The notes beneath the pieces were generated by a model, which saw only the letters and a program-made list of their open reading frames with translations, had not been told where the DNA came from and searched no databases. From DATJPW01 sp963752855 (lineage in GTDB: Bacteria; Desulfobacterota; Desulfomonilia; Desulfomonilales; Desulfomonilaceae), in assembly GCA_963752855.1 (NCBI GenBank), contig CAVVZX010000047.1, forward strand, positions 62,001 through 126,000: a DNA stretch of 64,000 nt, in the 5' to 3' direction. Position numbers and translations under genes: made by a program. Below, piece after piece: positions 36,358 to 45,467 of this stretch. How positions within the stretch are numbered: the stretch's first letter is position 1; each line of letters opens with the position of its first letter.

Positions 36358-38676
36358 ATGGCCTTCTTTAAGAAAAGCGAGGAGGAGCATTCCTCGATAC
36401 CGCAAGACCTTGTCGATCTGCGCGCCGCTGTTGACAAAGCGCATTTGCCGGAATTCGTGCTCTCGGTGATTTCCAAGGAATTAGAGCGACTTGAGAAGAC
36501 GGATCCGTCAGCCGCGGAATATTCTATCGGCGCAACTTACATTGACTACATCATTTCTTTGCCCTGGAATCGCTCCACAAATGACAATCTCGATATTGAC
36601 CGGGCTGAAAAGATCCTGGACAACCGGCATTACGGCCTTTCCCATATTAAGGAGCGTGTCCTGGAATACCTTGCGGCAAGGACCCTCCGAAGCATGAGAA
36701 AATTCCGAGTGCTTGTCGTGGATGACGAAGAAATGGCCCGAGCCAACATCCAACATGTCCTCGCAAAGCTGGGGCATGCCGTAGATACGGCTATCAATGG
36801 AATCGACGCCCTGTCGAAGATGGACGAGGAAGAATACGATCTCGTTGTCACTGACCTGAAGATGGAGAAGATGAGCGGCGTAGAGTTGTTGCAATCGATT
36901 AAACAGAGGGCGCCCCACACGGACATCATCATGGTCACCGGATACGCTACGGTGGATTCGGCAGTCGACGCATTAACCAAAGGGGCTGCATATTATCTTT
37001 CCAAGCCGTTCAAGATTGACGAATTGCGTTCCGTTGTGAATCAGGCGCTCGAAAAGAAACGTTGCGCGCAGATTACCAGAGGGCCTATCCTATGCTTCGC
37101 CGGTCCGCCGGGAACCGGAAAAACCTCTATCGGACTGGCCATTGCAGAGGCGATGGAAAGGAAGTTCGTGCGCTTCTCGCTTGCGGGTTTGAGAGATGAA
37201 GCGGAACTCCGCGGTCACAGAAGGACCTACGTCGGCGCCATGCCGGGACGTATTATCAATGAAATTAAACGGCTATCCGTAAGAAATCCTGTGTTCATGC
37301 TGGATGAAATTGACAAGATCGGGCAGGATTTCAGGGGCGATCCCGCGTCGGTCCTGCTGGAGATTTTGGATCCCGAGCAGAACCGCAACTTTGTCGATCA
37401 TTATCTGGATCTGCCTTTTGATCTGTCAGCCGTGATGTTCATAGCCACCGCCAATGTGACGGACAATCTTCCCACGCCTCTGCTGGATCGCTTGGAGGTA
37501 ATCAATTTCCACGGATACACTGAAAAAGAAAAAATGCGGATAGCCAAAGATTATTTGATCCCTCGCCAACTGAGCGACAATGGCCTGACCGGTCGTGGCA
37601 TTGACTTCACTGATGATTCCGTCAGCAAGATTGTCCGTGATTACACTTCCGAAGCCGGTCTCCGCAATCTGGAACGAGAAATAGCAAACATAGCCAGAAA
37701 ATTGGCCCGCCTCGCCTTGAAAGGCGGACAGAAGGACTGCCCGGCCCTTGTCACCACAAACCTGGTGGAGACGTTTCTTGGGCCGAGGAAGTTTACACAT
37801 GAGGTGGCTGAGGCCGGGAATCAGGTCGGAGTAACTACAGGTCTGGTTCGGACTGAATTCGGCGGGGAGATCATATTCGTCGAGGCCACCCGGATGAGGG
37901 GCAATCAGCAGTTAATCCTGACCGGGTCACTGGGTGATGTCCTGCGGGAATCCGCGCAAACCGCTTTGAGTTACGTCCGGAGCAACGTTGAGCGCCTGGG
38001 GATAGATCCTGATTTTTTCAGCGGGAGCGATATCCATATCCATATTCCGGCCGGGGCCATCCCAAAGGAAGGTCCTTCCGCGGGGGTGACGATTGCCCTC
38101 GCTTTGATTTCGCTCCTTACCGGTCGGCCGGCGCGGCGGAGCGTGGGGTTCACCGGCGAGATCACACTGAACGGGCGACTGTTGCCCATCGCCGGTGTTC
38201 GCGAAAAGGTGTTGGCGGCTCAAAGGGCAGGGCTGGAAACGGTGGTATTCCCCAAGCGAAACGACGTAGATCTTCAGGCTTTACCGAGCGAAGTGACCGA
38301 AGGGCTTACCGTGATAACGGGAGAGGAAATAGGCCAGTTAGTGGACATTGCGTTGTTACCGGCAGCGCAGGCAATGAAACTCAGATGTCCCGCGCTCCGG
38401 TTCCATTGCATTCGTAATATCCCACCAGACTTATACGACCAAGAAGCAACTGGCATTTGTCAGGGCTTCAGTTCAGCTGTCGGATTTGTCACTCGGCCAA
38501 GAAACAAGATGGCCCCGGATGGCTTATGCCGAATCAAGAACAAGAATGGGTGGTCCGCTCGAAATACCGGGGGTGGAGGGGGCGATTCTTTCGCAGGCGA
38601 TGCTTTCATCACGACAATGGCCGTTGCGGCTGCCGCCTCGGCGCCTTCCTCATTTACTTCAACGAAGGCCTTGTGA
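36358..38676 (+). CDS. Lon protease with an inserted response-regulator receiver domain
   Basis: ATP-dependent serine protease of the Lon family with an unusual build. Residues 1-110 are only the last helical part of the Lon N-terminal region (ELERLEKTDPSAAEYSIGAT, LPW, DRAEKILDNRHYGLSHIKER); the substrate-binding LAN domain is missing. Residues about 114-236 are a complete receiver: acidic pair D122/D123, phospho-acceptor D166 (VVTDLKMEKMSG), switch K216. The Lon frame then resumes exactly at RGPILCFAGPPGTGKT (Walker A 249-256), with Walker B VFMLDEIDKIG and the catalytic dyad S574 (GPSAGVT) and K617, 43 residues apart as in E. coli Lon. The last ~70 residues only mirror the antisense serpin gene; a shifted frame ending at 38417 may be the true end. 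Phosphorylation probably controls ATPase or proteolysis. Confidence 0.92.
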   Translation: MAFFKKSEEEHSSIPQDLVDLRAAVDKAHLPEFVLSVISKELERLEKTDPSAAEYSIGATYIDYIISLPWNRSTNDNLDIDRAEKILDNRHYGLSHIKERVLEYLAARTLRSMRKFRVLVVDDEEMARANIQHVLAKLGHAVDTAINGIDALSKMDEEEYDLVVTDLKMEKMSGVELLQSIKQRAPHTDIIMVTGYATVDSAVDALTKGAAYYLSKPFKIDELRSVVNQALEKKRCAQITRGPILCFAGPPGTGKTSIGLAIAEAMERKFVRFSLAGLRDEAELRGHRRTYVGAMPGRIINEIKRLSVRNPVFMLDEIDKIGQDFRGDPASVLLEILDPEQNRNFVDHYLDLPFDLSAVMFIATANVTDNLPTPLLDRLEVINFHGYTEKEKMRIAKDYLIPRQLSDNGLTGRGIDFTDDSVSKIVRDYTSEAGLRNLEREIANIARKLARLALKGGQKDCPALVTTNLVETFLGPRKFTHEVAEAGNQVGVTTGLVRTEFGGEIIFVEATRMRGNQQLILTGSLGDVLRESAQTALSYVRSNVERLGIDPDFFSGSDIHIHIPAGAIPKEGPSAGVTIALALISLLTGRPARRSVGFTGEITLNGRLLPIAGVREKVLAAQRAGLETVVFPKRNDVDLQALPSEVTEGLTVITGEEIGQLVDIALLPAAQAMKLRCPALRFHCIRNIPPDLYDQEATGICQGFSSAVGFVTRPRNKMAPDGLCRIKNKNGWSARNTGGGGGDSFAGDAFITTMAVAAAASAPSSFTSTKAL

Positions 38677-39709
38677 ACGGCCTCCGAAACGAACAGATTC
38701 TTCTTACCTGTTATTCCCGAGAAGTCCGCATCGACCGGAGAAAACGCATCGCCCATCCCTAGTCCGGTGAGAGCGGTTTTCAACTGAAATGTTGATACCA
38801 TCTTGAATCTGGGCAAGTGCGCTTCGACCTTTTGGGTTCTTAGTTTTCCTATCCAGTGACCGAGCTTTTCAACAGTTAGGGGTTGCTCGAAATCTTCGAT
38901 GGCTTTTTGCTTGGACGGGAGCAGCGCGACCATGCTGAGTTCCCCGCCTTTGTATGGCATCTCAAGCAGTTGCAGGTCCGATTCTTCCACGTAACCGAAA
39001 GATTCTGTCTGGGTCATCATGAGGACATTGATTTCTTTGCCGTGGGGCAAGAAGAAAGAAGCTTCGTGTGTAAGCCGCTTCTTAAATGGCAATTCCCAAG
39101 AGCCCTTAAAATAGATTGCATTGGTGAGCACGAGTCGTGTGACATCAGTAATGCTACTCGGGAGCAAGGAGATCTTTGATTTTGTCTTTGGTTTGTTCTT
39201 CAACCCATTTGTTGATGGTGTTTCTGACGGATTCGGGTTGGTGTTGGAAGTCTACATTACGAAGCTCGCTCAGAAAATCGACCCGAACCGATTCTACGTA
39301 TTCCTTCAGCAGCGGGAACGATTGCTCCACCCACAGCGCATTGGCGACATTTATTTCGGCATTTTTCCCCTGTCCGGCAGAGAGAACCCTGCGTTGAGAC
39401 TGCCCAGCGCTTTGCTGGTCTTTGGCTGCCCCATGTTGAAATACAATGCCTTGGCCATTTGAGATTCGTCTTGCCCCGTGCCCCTGCGTAGGCCATCGCG
39501 AGGCACACCGAAATGCTATAAGGCGAGAAAATCAGATTTTCTCCCGGTTTTCGGATCTGCTTGTACAAGTCAATGGCAAAAGCGTTCACCGCTGCTGCGG
39601 CTTCCGTTTCAGGCCCAGGAGCAGAATAGGTTGTTGTCGCGGACATTAGGATCGTCGGAGAGATAATGCCCAAGAGCATGGCGGAAATTTTCTGCACTCT
39701 CGTCGTCAT
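38460..39709 (-). CDS. Secreted serpin family protease inhibitor (frameshifts)
   Basis: A signal peptide (MTTRVQKISAMLLGIISPTI) and serpin N-terminus (FAIDLYKQIRKPGENLIFSP, YSISVCLAMAYAGARG) are followed out of frame by NAEINVANALWVEQSFPLLK and NTINKWVEEQTKDKIKDLL. After a further shift near 39160 come VTRLVLTNAIYFKGSWELPF and the rest of the fold. The reactive-centre hinge EEGAEAAAATAIVV is of the inhibitory type, and HPFLFLIRHKPSGAILFLGR is the conserved end. Breaks lie near 39480-39400 and 39160. Ribosome site GGGAG precedes ATG 39709. It is convergent with the Lon-type gene and overlaps its ORF tail. Target protease unknown. Confidence 0.78.
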
Positions 39710-39736
39710 TCATCACTCCCATTGATTTTGATGGAC

Positions 39737-39964
39737 TTACACAGCCCTTTCCTCACCGGCCCTCAAGGTGGCGCTTATCTTCTCGCCTTTGCGGTCTCCA
39801 TCGAGGATCTCCAGGCTAGCGAGACAGGCCCCGTCCTCAGTGGCCAGGCATGACAAGACTCGGCATTGGACGAGCGACCCCTGATCCATCACCCGGATGA
39901 GATCACCGGCAGCGATCAATTGACCGCCACTCATACAGATTCCTGGTTCCTTTTTTCTTGCCAT
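39737..39964 (-). CDS. Small hypothetical protein
   Basis: A 75-residue protein with AAGGA six bases before its ATG, ending 27 bp before the serpin start and so likely in the same operon. It reads as a small beta-rich fold (GDLIRVMDQGSLVQCRVLSC, CLASLEILDGDRKGEKISAT) with four cysteines and no export signal. No family recognised. Confidence 0.55.
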   Translation of the reverse strand: MARKKEPGICMSGGQLIAAGDLIRVMDQGSLVQCRVLSCLATEDGACLASLEILDGDRKGEKISATLRAGEERAV

Positions 39965-40295
39965 TATTCCTTCTTGGAATGTTTTTGTTCGAACTGCGGG
40001 TCGTTCAAAGACTTTCTGAATCGCAATGATCTACCCCGAAAGATAACATGTTCTTCGGTCAATAGAAAATCACTTAAATGTGTCACCCCGCAGTTACGCC
40101 GGAGCCGCTGGAAGACTTGTCATTGCGACGGAGTCGAAACGACGAAGCAAATCCCTCGCCCAGCTAGGAGATCGCTTCGCGCCCTCGCAATGACATCTTT
40201 GGCCGCCGAACGCATAATGGCGGCCGCCGGCCCGCCCTAGTTGTCCACAAGCGAATTTCTTGTATCGTAGATTGCCGAACGGATGACGATTGGAC
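39965..40295. other. Intergenic region containing a dispersed palindrome
   Basis: This region of 331 bases upstream of the small serpin-operon gene has no coding potential that stands out. Its right half is occupied by the palindromic repeat at 40119-40195. Confidence 0.5.
40119..40195. repeat. Dispersed palindrome, GTCATTGCGA...TCGCAATGAC type
   Basis: Inverted arms GTCATTGCGA (40119-40128) and TCGCAATGAC (40185-40194) flank GAAGCAAATC and GATCGCTTCGC, themselves complementary. It continues with tctttggccgc exactly as the copy at 49811-49840 nearly does, so the repeat extends beyond the palindrome. Confidence 0.65.
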
Positions 40296-40541
40296 CTAAA
40301 ATTGATCCAGGTCCGGAGGCCCCGAGAACGAGGCCCTTATGGCTTTAGGTGTAGCATTGGACGTTGCAAGCCGAGCGGAAACGGTTTTGGGAATGCGTGC
40401 GGGACCGCGCTCTTTGACCTGTGGAGTGGTCTGGTCGGCCTTCAAAGAACGAGCGGCGTCTGATTTGCTGACTTGGATGCCCATTGCGGCGCATCCTGAC
40501 AAAAGGAAGCACAAAACAACAAAAGAGAGCAGGTAATTCAT
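40296..40541 (-). CDS. Small lipoprotein
   Basis: An 81-residue protein with a clear lipoprotein signal: MNYLLSFVVLCFLLSGCAAM, lipobox LSGC with Cys17 as the lipid-bearing residue. The mature part is basic, low in structure (SDAARSLKADQTTPQVKERG) and not recognised. GAGG lies seven bases before the ATG. Lipidated, in the inner or outer membrane facing the periplasm. Confidence 0.7.
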   Translation of the reverse strand: MNYLLSFVVLCFLLSGCAAMGIQVSKSDAARSLKADQTTPQVKERGPARIPKTVSARLATSNATPKAIRASFSGPPDLDQF

Positions 40542-40685
40542 GGGAAAACCTCGCCCTAAAATTACCCTCTCTCCCGTATTTATGTCTGATCATAAACAGT
40601 GTTTATATTAAATCATAAACAAAGCTCTCTCGTCAAGTAATATTACAGACTTACACTTCTTGTATCATCCGGGCGGTCTTCAAAA

Positions 40686-40946
40686 CTAATGAACGTGATC
40701 GTGGACCTCTTTCTCATGCGCCGGATGCACATGATTGTGCGGGCCGTGCTCGTCCGCGTGGTCGTGGCCGTGGCTCCAGGATTCTCCCGCATGCTCATGG
40801 CCGTGTTTATGCTCGTGACGGTGCTCGTGGGTGTGATCATGTTCGTGGGAGTGCGTGTGCTTCGTTTCTCCGTGCCAGTGTTCATGATCATGCGCGTGAA
40901 CATGTTTATGCGCATGGAGATGCTCGTGTTCATGGTCGCCTTGCAT
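40686..40946 (-). CDS. Histidine-rich metal-binding protein
   Basis: An 86-residue protein made almost wholly of alternating His with Glu, Asp, Ala or Lys (for example HEHEHLHAHKHVHAHDHEHW). By my count 34 of 86 residues are His. AAAGGAG precedes ATG 40946 at normal distance, and this frame, unlike the other open ones here, gives an ordered composition. No signal peptide is present. It probably buffers or delivers Ni2+, Zn2+ or Co2+ in the cytoplasm, as Hpn-like or HypB His-tails do. The neighbours give no hint of a client enzyme. Confidence 0.75.
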   Translation of the reverse strand: MQGDHEHEHLHAHKHVHAHDHEHWHGETKHTHSHEHDHTHEHRHEHKHGHEHAGESWSHGHDHADEHGPHNHVHPAHEKEVHDHVH

Positions 40947-41382
40947 TGCAAAACTCCTTTCATTCGGTATTGACTTCTCGTGATCTGGTTTCCTCTTACT
41001 TATAAATTGAATCGCCTGTCGGATATTGTCAATGACATGGCATAGTTATTTTCATGGTGACATTTTTGAAATACCTCGGGCGTAAACGTGCCCATCTCGT
41101 GTCATGGAATGTGGAAAAGGTCGTGCGCCGAGGCCTCGAAGTTCACTAAGGCTTCATAGGGTGGGAAGGTTAACCGTTACTCCCTTGGAGGGTTGCTGTC
41201 TTTCCGGAAACCTGGGAAATGGTTCAATTACGCCTGCATTGACCGGAGCGTACCCGTTTGGGACAACCAGACAGATTCAACGCCGTTATATCCTTTTGGC
41301 GCCAATCCGAATCGTACAATAGATCCGGTCGTTGGCGGAGAAGTCTCGCTTGTCGTGAGTTTTTAGACTGTTGGAGCTTCCG
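40947..41382. other. Intergenic stretch upstream of the His-rich gene and downstream of ybeY
   Basis: This stretch of about 436 bases has no supported gene. An ORF on the plus strand at 41104-41322 has no start signal or family resemblance. On the minus strand TTGACA lies about 85 bp before the His-rich gene and may be a -35 element; a matching -10 is not clear. Confidence 0.4.
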
Positions 41383-41832
41383 TCATCCAGAGCAGGTATC
41401 CGGATAAAACCCGCGAAAAATCTCCTCGACTCGAGCCGACATGGCCTGCGTATCCTTGGAATACTCGTGAGTGTGTCCCAAGAGATGCAAGATTCCGTGT
41501 ATGAGAAGATAAAGAACCATCTGATCTTCAGTGTAACCCAGCTCGACCGCATCATCCGCCGCCCTGTCCGCGCAAATCACCACATCCCCCAACAGGTCCT
41601 TCTTCGGCGGCGTGTCCCCTTCAAGTTGAGAAAAAGATAAGACGTTGGTGGGGCCTTCTCTGCCTCGATACTTGAAGTTGAGTTCGGCCATTGTCACAGA
41701 GTCGACCAAGGTTACAGAAATTATCGAATCAGGGTTACAGCCCAAGTCTTCTAATACTCTTGCCGTTTTCCTCTGCAATTCCTCCGGATCTAGGTCGATC
41801 CTTGTCTGCGTCGATTCGACGTAAATTTCCAT
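41383..41832 (-). CDS. ybeY: Endoribonuclease YbeY (rRNA maturation)
   Basis: Zinc-dependent single-strand RNase needed for 16S rRNA 3'-end maturation and ribosome quality control. The 149-residue protein has the diagnostic HGILHLLGHTHE metal site and the preceding RGREGPTNVLSF and GDVVICAD motifs. It is the third gene of the classic phoH-pgpH-ybeY operon. Its ATG lies inside the 3' end of the pgpH ORF. Confidence 0.95.
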   Translation of the reverse strand: MEIYVESTQTRIDLDPEELQRKTARVLEDLGCNPDSIISVTLVDSVTMAELNFKYRGREGPTNVLSFSQLEGDTPPKKDLLGDVVICADRAADDAVELGYTEDQMVLYLLIHGILHLLGHTHEYSKDTQAMSARVEEIFRGFYPDTCSG

Positions 41833-44231
41833 TGGGCTTTTCCAGTGCTCCAGGGGCAGGATAATGAATGCGCGCGTGCAGGATACCTTGAAGTGAACGA
41901 ACGAAAGATGCGGTAATCGAATGAAGGTCTTTTAGAGTCAAATTCGATTGCTCCAATTGGCCGTCATTGAACAGTCCCATAACAAGTTCCTGAACGCGTT
42001 TCTGTATCCGGGCGGGAGTGGGGTCGGTCAACGTCCTACACGCCGCTTCCACCACATCGGCCAACATCACGAGCGCGGCCTCTTTGGTATTCGGCCGAGG
42101 GCCCGGATAATGATATTTGTCTTCAGGGACAGTCTGACCGTTCTTGCCGGCCTTCTCGACAGCTTTGCTATAGAAGAATTTGATCAAAGTCGACCCGTGA
42201 TGCTGTTGGATCATATCAATAATCGGCTTGCCAAGCTTGTTTTCCCTCGCTTTTTCGACTCCGTGCTTAACATGAGACTGAAGTATCAGAGCGCTCATGC
42301 TTGGCTCAAGCTTATCGTGAACGTTAGGCCCACGACTTTGGTTCTCGATGAAATATGAAGGCTTTGTATTGCGTCCCACTTTCCCGATATCATGATAAAG
42401 CGCGCCCACTCGCGCCAACAGCGGATTCGCGCCGATGGATTCCGCGGCCACTTCCACTAGATTTCCCACCATTATTGAATGATGATATGTTCCGGGCGCT
42501 TCCAGGGCCAACTGCCGGAGAATAGGATGATTGAGATTCGCAATTTCAAGCAGCCTCACGTCCGTGATATAACCCAACGGTTCCAGAAGTGGGGCCAGTC
42601 CTGATACGAGGAGCCCTGATAACACCCCGCCACCAAAAGCAAGGGCAAGTTCATAAAAATCTTGAATCTTGACCAATTGGCCCAGGGCCATTTTTATGGC
42701 CAAGAGCGCCACCAGGTTTATTAATCCGACGGCAAGGCCCGCCCGTAGCACTGAGCTCCGGTCCGTTATATGAGTCATGCCCTGAAGGCCGGCAATACTG
42801 CCAAGTAGATAAAAAGCGAAGAGATATATGTCCCCTTCCACCGCTAGACATGCGGCAAGCGCAGTGAAGGCCGCCATGACGAACGCAATCCTCGCATCCA
42901 TCATCAGCGCTGTAAGCATGGCGCAAGTGGCCACCGGCGCGGCAAAAAGGAGCGCTCGGGCATTCAAACCCGTGGCTCGGGGTCGCCAGCAACGGGGCCA
43001 AAGACGAGACGAAGCGCACAACTATGATTGTGCCCATAAGGAGTATGCACATCAAGAGCAGATCTTCGGTGGCCTGCCTGAAGCGACCGAGATATTTCTC
43101 GATGAAATGTGAGCACAGTCGAATCATGAGGATCAGAATGAGGCAACAACCAGCCAAGATCATGTACCTGCTGTTCGCAGGATTGGCTTTGTTGAGACCG
43201 GCAAGTTTCTTGAGGTGCCCTTCGTTGACAGGTTCGCCCTGTTTTATAATGGCCTCGCCTTTGGCTATCAGGAAATAGACCGGTTTGACCGAGGCCAATG
43301 CCTCTTGCCTGAGCGCAGCAGTCTTCTCCCGGTTATAGGTAATGTTGACGTTTATAAGATCCATAGCCAGCCGGCGGATAGCGCGAGAAATGGCAGGATC
43401 TCTACTCGCGTCCTTGTCCTCAATATTAATGAAACTCACTGCTTCGTTTAGATCAAAAATGGAGGCCAAGTCCTTGAGATGCTCAAGCTTGTCTTTGGAT
43501 TTGATTTTGACGAGTATGCCCTTCTTGCCGTCCCGCATGACCAGGTCACGGCTTAGGACTACGCCTCTCAGCAAAGGGGGCACCACGAGAGAGCGCAGGT
43601 CCCGTTCAATCCTGACGTTAAAACCGACCTGCTTGAGGGCCGAGAAATTCACGGGTGAGACCGGAACGGCCAAAAGGTTTTCAAAGCGGGTCCGCTGAGC
43701 GTTTTCGTCGAGTGGTCGGAATAGCGGCTGTGATTTGGACGCTCCTGCGCTGCCGTGAGTCGTGGAAGCAGCCTGCGGAGGCGGGTTCAATTCCTTCGCC
43801 CGGTGGTCGAGTTCCTGCATCAGGTACTCTCGCATAAAACCGAACGCGGAAATAATCCTGGCCTGAACGTCATGCACCATTTCATCGTCAAAATCGTATA
43901 CCGGCTGGACGGAGTTAAGCACCTCGTCACGGTTCTTGTTAGTGGCGGCTTCATCGATGACCTTAAAAGTGATGGGAGAGATGACGGTTTCTTTTGAAGG
44001 TTCGCCCAGCGTCGGGTCATAAACCCTAAAAGACTTGGGCGCGAGCATGAACGCAGCCAACACCGCGGTAACGGCGATCAGCGCCCAACGCTGCCATTTG
44101 GCTTCCTCGATATAATGAACCCAATGAGGCAGGTATTTATTGAGCGTTTTCTTAGCGCTATTTATCCAATGCCGAATTTTATCGGTATTCTTCGCTTTTG
44201 AAGACTTGTTGTTATTGCTCGTGGCCGGCAT
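41735..44231 (-). CDS. pgpH: 7TM-HD (PgpH family) cyclic-di-AMP phosphodiesterase-like protein (one frameshift)
   Basis: Membrane protein with an N-terminal anchor (WALIAVTAVLAAFMLAP), a long extracytoplasmic 7TMR-HDED domain, a seven-helix block and a cytoplasmic HD domain with LARVGALYHDIGKVGRNTKP. Family members hydrolyse c-di-AMP. The frame breaks at about 42978, inside the seven-helix block, where SSLAPLLATP should continue as ATGLNARALLFAAPVATCAM; one surplus base accounts for it. PhoH ends 6 bp before its start. The open frame runs on to 41735, overlapping ybeY by 98 bases, so the real C-terminus may be a little shorter. Confidence 0.85.
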
Positions 44232-44237
44232 GGCTTC

Positions 44238-45242
44238 TCATTTCCTCCCGCGAATCTCGCCGCCGGCCGACTTGTTCTCGTATGCTTTGATTATCTCTTG
44301 CACAAGAGGATGGCGCACTACGTCTTGATCCGTAAACATGACAAATTCTATACCTTCTATATGGCCGAGAAGATCTCGGGCCTCCACCAGACCGGAACGA
44401 CTTCCTTCGGGCAGGTCGATCTGGGTGATATCCCCTGTAATAACCGCCTTGGATGAATACCCCAGTCGAGTGAGAAACATCTTCATCTGCTCGGATGTCG
44501 TATTCTGGGCCTCATCAAGGATGACAAACGAGTCGTTGAGGGTTCGTCCTCTCATGAACGCCAGCGGGGCCACTTCAATGTCACCGCGTTCTATCATACG
44601 AGACGCCTTTTCAAACTCGATCATATCGTGAAGCGCATCGTACAGCGGCCTCAGATACGGATTAACCTTTTCAAGAAGGTCCCCTGGAAGAAAACCCAAC
44701 CTTTCCCCTGCCTCAACCGCTGGGCGAGCAAGTACAATCCTTCTCGATTCTTTTTTCGAGAAAGAAGCCATAGCCATCGCCATAGCGAGATAAGTCTTGC
44801 CTGTCCCGGCCGGCCCTATGCCAAACACCATGTCATGGGTCTGGATCGCCTGGATGTACGTTTTCTGGTTGGGGGTCTTGGGCGTGATAGGCCTTTTACC
44901 GGGAGAAGTGAACACAGTCTCGCGAAGAATGTCCTTGAGCTTCGCTTCAGGGTTGCTCAACAGTAGGCGCACCCCCTGGTCCAAGTCTACCGGATATATC
45001 GGATAACCGTCTTTCGCGAGGGGATAGAGTTGCTTTAAGAGTTTTTCTGCAATTTCATTGCCCGGGGGGTCTCCAAATATGCTGATCGTATTGCCTTTGA
45101 TAGATATGTTTACCCCGAGAGATTTTTCAATGTGCTTGATGTTCTTGCTCAATTCTCCGATAAGCGCCTGAAAAGCCCCTATATTATCAAAGCTGACTCG
45201 GTGCGCCGATTTGGCCCCTTGCTCCGCTAAGTTTGTGTTCAA
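44238..45242 (-). CDS. phoH: PhoH-family ATPase
   Basis: A 334-residue cytoplasmic P-loop ATPase/putative RNA helicase of the PhoH-like group. The N-terminal domain (residues 1-110) precedes Walker A GIGPAGTGKTYLA, RPAVEAGERLGFLPGD, Walker B FVILDEAQNTT and VITGDITQIDLPEG. First gene of the phoH-pgpH-ybeY ribosome-associated operon. The start at 45242 is preceded by GAGG (gaggaaaccgaaacc). Intact. Confidence 0.95.
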   Translation of the reverse strand: MNTNLAEQGAKSAHRVSFDNIGAFQALIGELSKNIKHIEKSLGVNISIKGNTISIFGDPPGNEIAEKLLKQLYPLAKDGYPIYPVDLDQGVRLLLSNPEAKLKDILRETVFTSPGKRPITPKTPNQKTYIQAIQTHDMVFGIGPAGTGKTYLAMAMAMASFSKKESRRIVLARPAVEAGERLGFLPGDLLEKVNPYLRPLYDALHDMIEFEKASRMIERGDIEVAPLAFMRGRTLNDSFVILDEAQNTTSEQMKMFLTRLGYSSKAVITGDITQIDLPEGSRSGLVEARDLLGHIEGIEFVMFTDQDVVRHPLVQEIIKAYENKSAGGEIRGRK

Positions 45243-45467
45243 GAAGGTTTCGGTTTCCTCCTATTTTCCGTGGGCGCCTTTGCCGCTAAATCTCACGGAA
45301 AAATCGCGAGATCCGGTCCAGCTTACCCGGCGACGATCCTTTTCACGAAAACCACTTATTTGACGTTGATAATACCACCTTTTCTCGTAAAGAATCAACT
45401 TCTCGCTTCTTGAAGATCACGTTGTCAAGATATACATTTAACCCATTTTGAAAAAGGACCGACAGGA

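Noticed and set aside
38457..38676. Gly/Ala/Ser-rich C-terminal extension as a real Lon domain
   Set aside because: The sequence is the exact complement of the conserved serpin reactive-loop region, so it is most likely an antisense artefact after a missed stop.
40643..40973. Overlapping ORFs in other frames of the His-rich gene
   Set aside because: They arise from the repetitive CAT/CAC codons; only the minus-strand frame with the ribosome site gives an ordered product.
41104..41322. 72-codon ORF on the plus strand
   Set aside because: No ribosome site, no family resemblance and irregular composition; taken as chance.
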